Below, piece after piece: positions 63,086 through 64,000 of a stretch of DNA of 64,000 bases. A program made the translations under genes and the position numbers. Below the pieces are notes generated by a model. It was not told where the DNA came from. It searched no databases and was given only the letters and a program-made list of their open reading frames with translations. This DNA comes from Zhengitettix transpicula. Lineage: Eukaryota > Arthropoda > Insecta > Orthoptera > Tetrigidae. The DNA is taken from NCBI GenBank assembly GCA_037074705.1, contig CM073595.1, positions 67,446,139 through 67,510,138 on the forward strand, written 5' to 3'. Numbering within the stretch: position 1 is the first letter of the stretch; the number at the start of each line of letters is the position of its first letter.

Positions 63086-63399
63086 TCTGTCATTTTCTTT
63101 GTAACACATCTATAAACTATTTTGTACACTACACAATGCAAATTTAAGAGATTTCTGGCAGTTTATAATAGAGAAGTAATGCAGGCCTGTTCCATTGTTT
63201 CTGTACTTACTAATAATCCATCAAACCACTCCTCCAATAGATGGTTACAAACAATACAAAGGGTCTACCACTTTTAATAAGCTGGCTCATTGTGCCAATT
63301 AAATCATTTAATGTCCTCTAAATCTATATCCTCTTAGAACTATATCTGGGAACTTTAAGCACTTCCAGGCTTAAAATTTGCTAGTCTTCATATAAACTT

Positions 63400-63960
63400 A
63401 GTTTATTTGCCCCATCCTGTGCCTTATTCCCCCCCCCCACCTCCTTGATGAAGCCATGCCATACCATACATCTAACTCTACCATCAAATAAGTGGCACAC
63501 TTATGGGCATCCAAATGCCCCCCCCCCCATGCCAACCTGTTCATGGGACTCCTAGAACAGGCCCACCTAAAAAACTCCTCCCCATTGAAACTGCCTAACC
63601 TTGTTCAAGGTTCATAGAAGACAACTTCATGCTATGGACCCACATACCATATTCATTCCCTATCCAAATTCCTCCACACCTTGAACTCCAAACACCCAGT
63701 AAAGTTCATTCCCCAACCAAAGTGACTTTCCTAGACATTGACATATGCCCGAGTTCTGGCACGATTGACTCATAAAACCCATGAACACGTTCCCAATACC
63801 TGCACTTCACAAATTTCTCCCTTCCATACAGTCCAGCCCTCAGGGGAATATTCTGGCCTCTTACACCAACCGAATCCTCAATGCCTTCATCAATGGAAAC
63901 TATCCCAGAGACTTCCTCCAGAAACAAATAACCTGTGACCTATCAAATCTCTTAACACCG
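63400..63960 (+). pseudogene. Decayed Penelope-like reverse transcriptase fragment
   Basis: Fragments of a reverse transcriptase appear in shifting frames. Around 63,500-63,560 ANLFMG-LE matches the family's ANLFMxxLE; near 63,620 FIEDNFMLW stands where Penelope-like elements have YVDDxFxxW; near 63,660 LHTLNSKHPVKF matches LNxxHPxIKF; near 63,726 TFLDIDI matches the FLDxxI motif. Several frameshifts and stops separate them. Plus-strand remnant, continuing beyond the window edge. A DIRS-like or other reverse transcriptase is the alternative. Confidence 0.6.
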
Positions 63961-64000
63961 ACACACATTCTGGACCAAAACAAGAAAAATAGTTCACCCC

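Overview
This is a eukaryotic, insect-like nuclear window. It is AT-rich, has spliced genes with GT-AG introns of about 70 to 1,400 bp, and is full of decayed transposon copies. CpG dinucleotides are common almost everywhere except inside two gene bodies, where they are nearly absent. That is the footprint expected of germline gene-body methylation, as known from many hemimetabolous insects and some other arthropods. The species cannot be fixed from this sequence alone; a polyneopteran-like insect is my best guess.

Only two genes are well supported, both in the right-hand 15 kb and arranged head to head. The ornithine decarboxylase antizyme gene lies on the minus strand (coding 55,404 to 51,611, five exons). 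It carries the family's TCC-TGA +1 ribosomal frameshift site at 53,989-53,984; all exon phases close only if the ribosome skips one base there. The DNase II gene lies on the plus strand (coding 57,294 to 62,479, seven exons), with a signal peptide and both H-x-K active-site motifs. The two are functionally unrelated: polyamine homeostasis versus lysosomal or secreted acid DNase. They share a 1.9 kb intergenic region containing a TATA box for DNase II and an inverted, degenerate copy of the first antizyme exon.

The left 49 kb holds no gene I can recognise. It contains: tRNA-derived SINE heads (about 4.0 and 5.7 kb); a CpG island (6.5-6.8 kb); a possible solo LTR (7.4-8.3 kb); a decayed non-LTR reverse transcriptase (12.4-13.1 kb); a decayed RNase H domain (18.5-19.0 kb); seven copies or pieces of one complex repeat family built from subrepeats of about 230 bp plus a minisatellite of about 30 bp (17.0-21.1, 25.7-26.5, 37.3-42.6 kb); and several foldback elements. 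The largest structure is a 5.8 kb inverted repeat (37,791-43,576), with arms of 1.9 and 1.8 kb around a 2.0 kb spacer. The right edge (63.4-64.0 kb) carries a decayed Penelope-like reverse transcriptase.
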